A stretch of 15,700 bases of DNA from Roseiarcus sp050015935 (GTDB lineage: Bacteria; Pseudomonadota; Alphaproteobacteria; Rhizobiales; Beijerinckiaceae), in contig JBEKAL010000061.1 of assembly GCA_050015935.1 (NCBI GenBank), positions 1-15,700 of the forward strand. The letters run 5' to 3'. The translations under genes and the position numbers were made by a program. The notes under the pieces are model-generated. The model worked only from the letters and a program-made list of their open reading frames with translations. It was not told where the DNA came from and ran no database searches. Below, in pieces: positions 14,473-15,700 of this stretch. Positions within the stretch are counted from its first letter, which is position 1. Each line of letters begins with the position of its first letter.

Positions 14473-14502
14473 GGTCGCAAATCAAGGTGTTCGTTGCAAC
14501 CC

Positions 14503-15700
14503 ATGCTCACGTCCATCATCGTTCGGATCGTCGGGTTTTGCATTCGTCACGCCTGGACTGTGGTCGCAATCGGCTTGCTGATCTCGGCCGGATCGAGCGT
14601 CTATGCGGCAAGCCACTTCCGCCTGAACTCGGACATCAACGCCCTGCTCTCGGACAAACTCGACTGGCGTCAACGCGACATCGCTTTCGAAAACGCCTTT
14701 GGCCGTTTCGGAATAATCGATGTCGTCGTCGAGGCGCCGACGCCTGAGTTGGCCGGAGCGGCCACCGTGGAACTGACGCAGGCGCTCGCCAAGGAGAAGG
14801 CGCTCCTCCCCGATGTCTCGAACGCCGGCGCCACCGAGTTTTTCGCCCAGCACGGGCTTCTGTTCTTGCCGAAGCAGGCGTTGGAGAAAAATCTCGGAGG
14901 TCTGATTGAGGGCGAAGCGCTGATTGAGGATCTTGCCACCGACCGAAGCCTGCGCGGGTTGATCGCGGGGCTCGAGGACGTGCTTCTCGGCCTTCAGGAC
15001 AAACGCGTTAAGCTCGACGATCTCGGCGGCCCTCTGAACCAAGCTTCCGATACGCTGGACAATGTGCTCGCGGGGCGGCCGGCGAGTTTTTCATGGCGCG
15101 TTTTGATGCAAGGCAAGCCCGCGGCCGCGAACGATCTTCGCGGCTTTATCGAGGTCCATCCGGCGCTCGACTTCAGCGCCCTGCAACCGGGACTTCGAGC
15201 GAGCGAGACCATTCGCCGGATCGCGGCGGATATTGTCCCTAAATATCAGGCGAGCGTCCGTCTCACCGGTGTGGTGACGATGAACGACGAACAGTTCGGG
15301 ACAATTAAGGAGAATGCGGTTCGCAACGGTCTTATCACTTTAGCGATCGTCGCATTCATTCTCTGGCTCGCTTTACGCTCGGGGCGGCTCATGGCCGCGA
15401 TAGCCGTCAATCTCTTCGTCGGCCTCGCGGCGACGGCCGCTCTGGGTCTGTTCATGGTCGGCGCGTACAATCTCATCTCCGTTTACTTTTCGGTGCTTTT
15501 CGTCGGCATCGGCGTCGATTTCGGCATCCAATTCAGCGTTCGCTATCGCTCCGAACGGCACGATATCGACAATCTCACGAAAGCGATTCAAAGCGCTGGC
15601 TTTCGCATCGGCGCTCCGCTGACTCTCGCGGCGTTCGCGACCGCCGCGGGGTTCCTGTCGTTTCTGCCCACGGACTACAAGGGCGTGTCTGAATTGGGCC
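14503..15700 (+). CDS. hpnN: HpnN, RND-family hopanoid transporter (partial, N-terminal ~399 residues)
   Basis: HpnN is an inner-membrane RND-superfamily protein required to move hopanoids to the outer membrane in Rhodopseudomonas. The frame is open from ATG 14503 to the window end, so only about the first half is here. It shows a first membrane span (residues ~18-37), a large periplasmic loop starting FRLNSDINALLSDKLDW, and then a cluster of membrane spans beginning NGLITLAIVAFILWLALRSG. The cluster includes SVLFVGIGVDFGIQFSVRYR, a hallmark of this RND branch, and the PLTLAAFATAAGFLSF span. The start is not certain. AAGG (14484-14487) is 15 bases from the ATG but only 6 from an in-frame TTG at 14494, which would add three residues. 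It is placed last in the visible operon, consistent with export of the product made upstream. Confidence 0.93.
   Translation, partial: MLTSIIVRIVGFCIRHAWTVVAIGLLISAGSSVYAASHFRLNSDINALLSDKLDWRQRDIAFENAFGRFGIIDVVVEAPTPELAGAATVELTQALAKEKALLPDVSNAGATEFFAQHGLLFLPKQALEKNLGGLIEGEALIEDLATDRSLRGLIAGLEDVLLGLQDKRVKLDDLGGPLNQASDTLDNVLAGRPASFSWRVLMQGKPAAANDLRGFIEVHPALDFSALQPGLRASETIRRIAADIVPKYQASVRLTGVVTMNDEQFGTIKENAVRNGLITLAIVAFILWLALRSGRLMAAIAVNLFVGLAATAALGLFMVGAYNLISVYFSVLFVGIGVDFGIQFSVRYRSERHDIDNLTKAIQSAGFRIGAPLTLAAFATAAGFLSFLPTDYKGVSELG

Overview
The window is GC-rich bacterial chromosome, most likely from a hopanoid-producing alphaproteobacterium of the Hyphomicrobiales (methanotroph or Beijerinckia/Methylobacterium type). 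I infer this from gene content and the style of the proteins. No rRNA or other marker confirms it. I recognise no tRNA, rRNA, CRISPR array or insertion sequence.

Left part (1-5330): the start of uvrB on the minus strand, cut by the window edge. After a divergent gap comes a two-gene plus-strand operon for a molybdenum hydroxylase of the isoquinoline 1-oxidoreductase/aldehyde dehydrogenase type: a small [2Fe-2S] subunit followed by a large Tat-exported molybdopterin subunit. Two minus-strand genes follow, a DUF1810 protein and a YfcG/YghU-like glutathione S-transferase with a readable sigma70-like promoter. The next 670 bases (5331-6001) hold no convincing gene, but they contain a 14-base palindrome and a strong GC hairpin.

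Right part (6002-15700): a hopanoid side-chain and transport locus, all on the plus strand, in the order hpnL-hpnI-hpnJ-hpnK-ispH-hpnH1-ispH'(fragment)-hpnH2-hpnN (hpnN cut by the window end). HpnH adds the adenosyl group to diploptene. HpnI, HpnK and HpnJ turn bacteriohopanetetrol into its glucosaminyl and then cyclitol-ether form. HpnN moves hopanoids to the outer membrane, and IspH makes the isoprenoid precursors. The coupled, overlapping genes hpnL/hpnI and hpnJ/hpnK indicate an operon. The gene set predicts an organism that makes bacteriohopanetetrol cyclitol ether. shc, hpnC-G and hpnA are not in the window.

The most interesting part is 10529-14407, where the ispH-hpnH pair occurs twice. 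In unit 1 ispH is intact, but hpnH1 has lost the third cysteine of the radical-SAM CxxxCxxC motif (Arg) and also the last cysteine of the C-terminal CxxCxxxC motif (Ser). In unit 2 ispH survives only as its last third, while hpnH2 keeps all six cysteines. Each unit therefore appears to have kept one working gene of the pair. Stretches of unit 2 have clearly lower GC than unit 1, and the two copies are only moderately similar. An acquired second cassette is therefore at least as likely as a recent tandem duplication.
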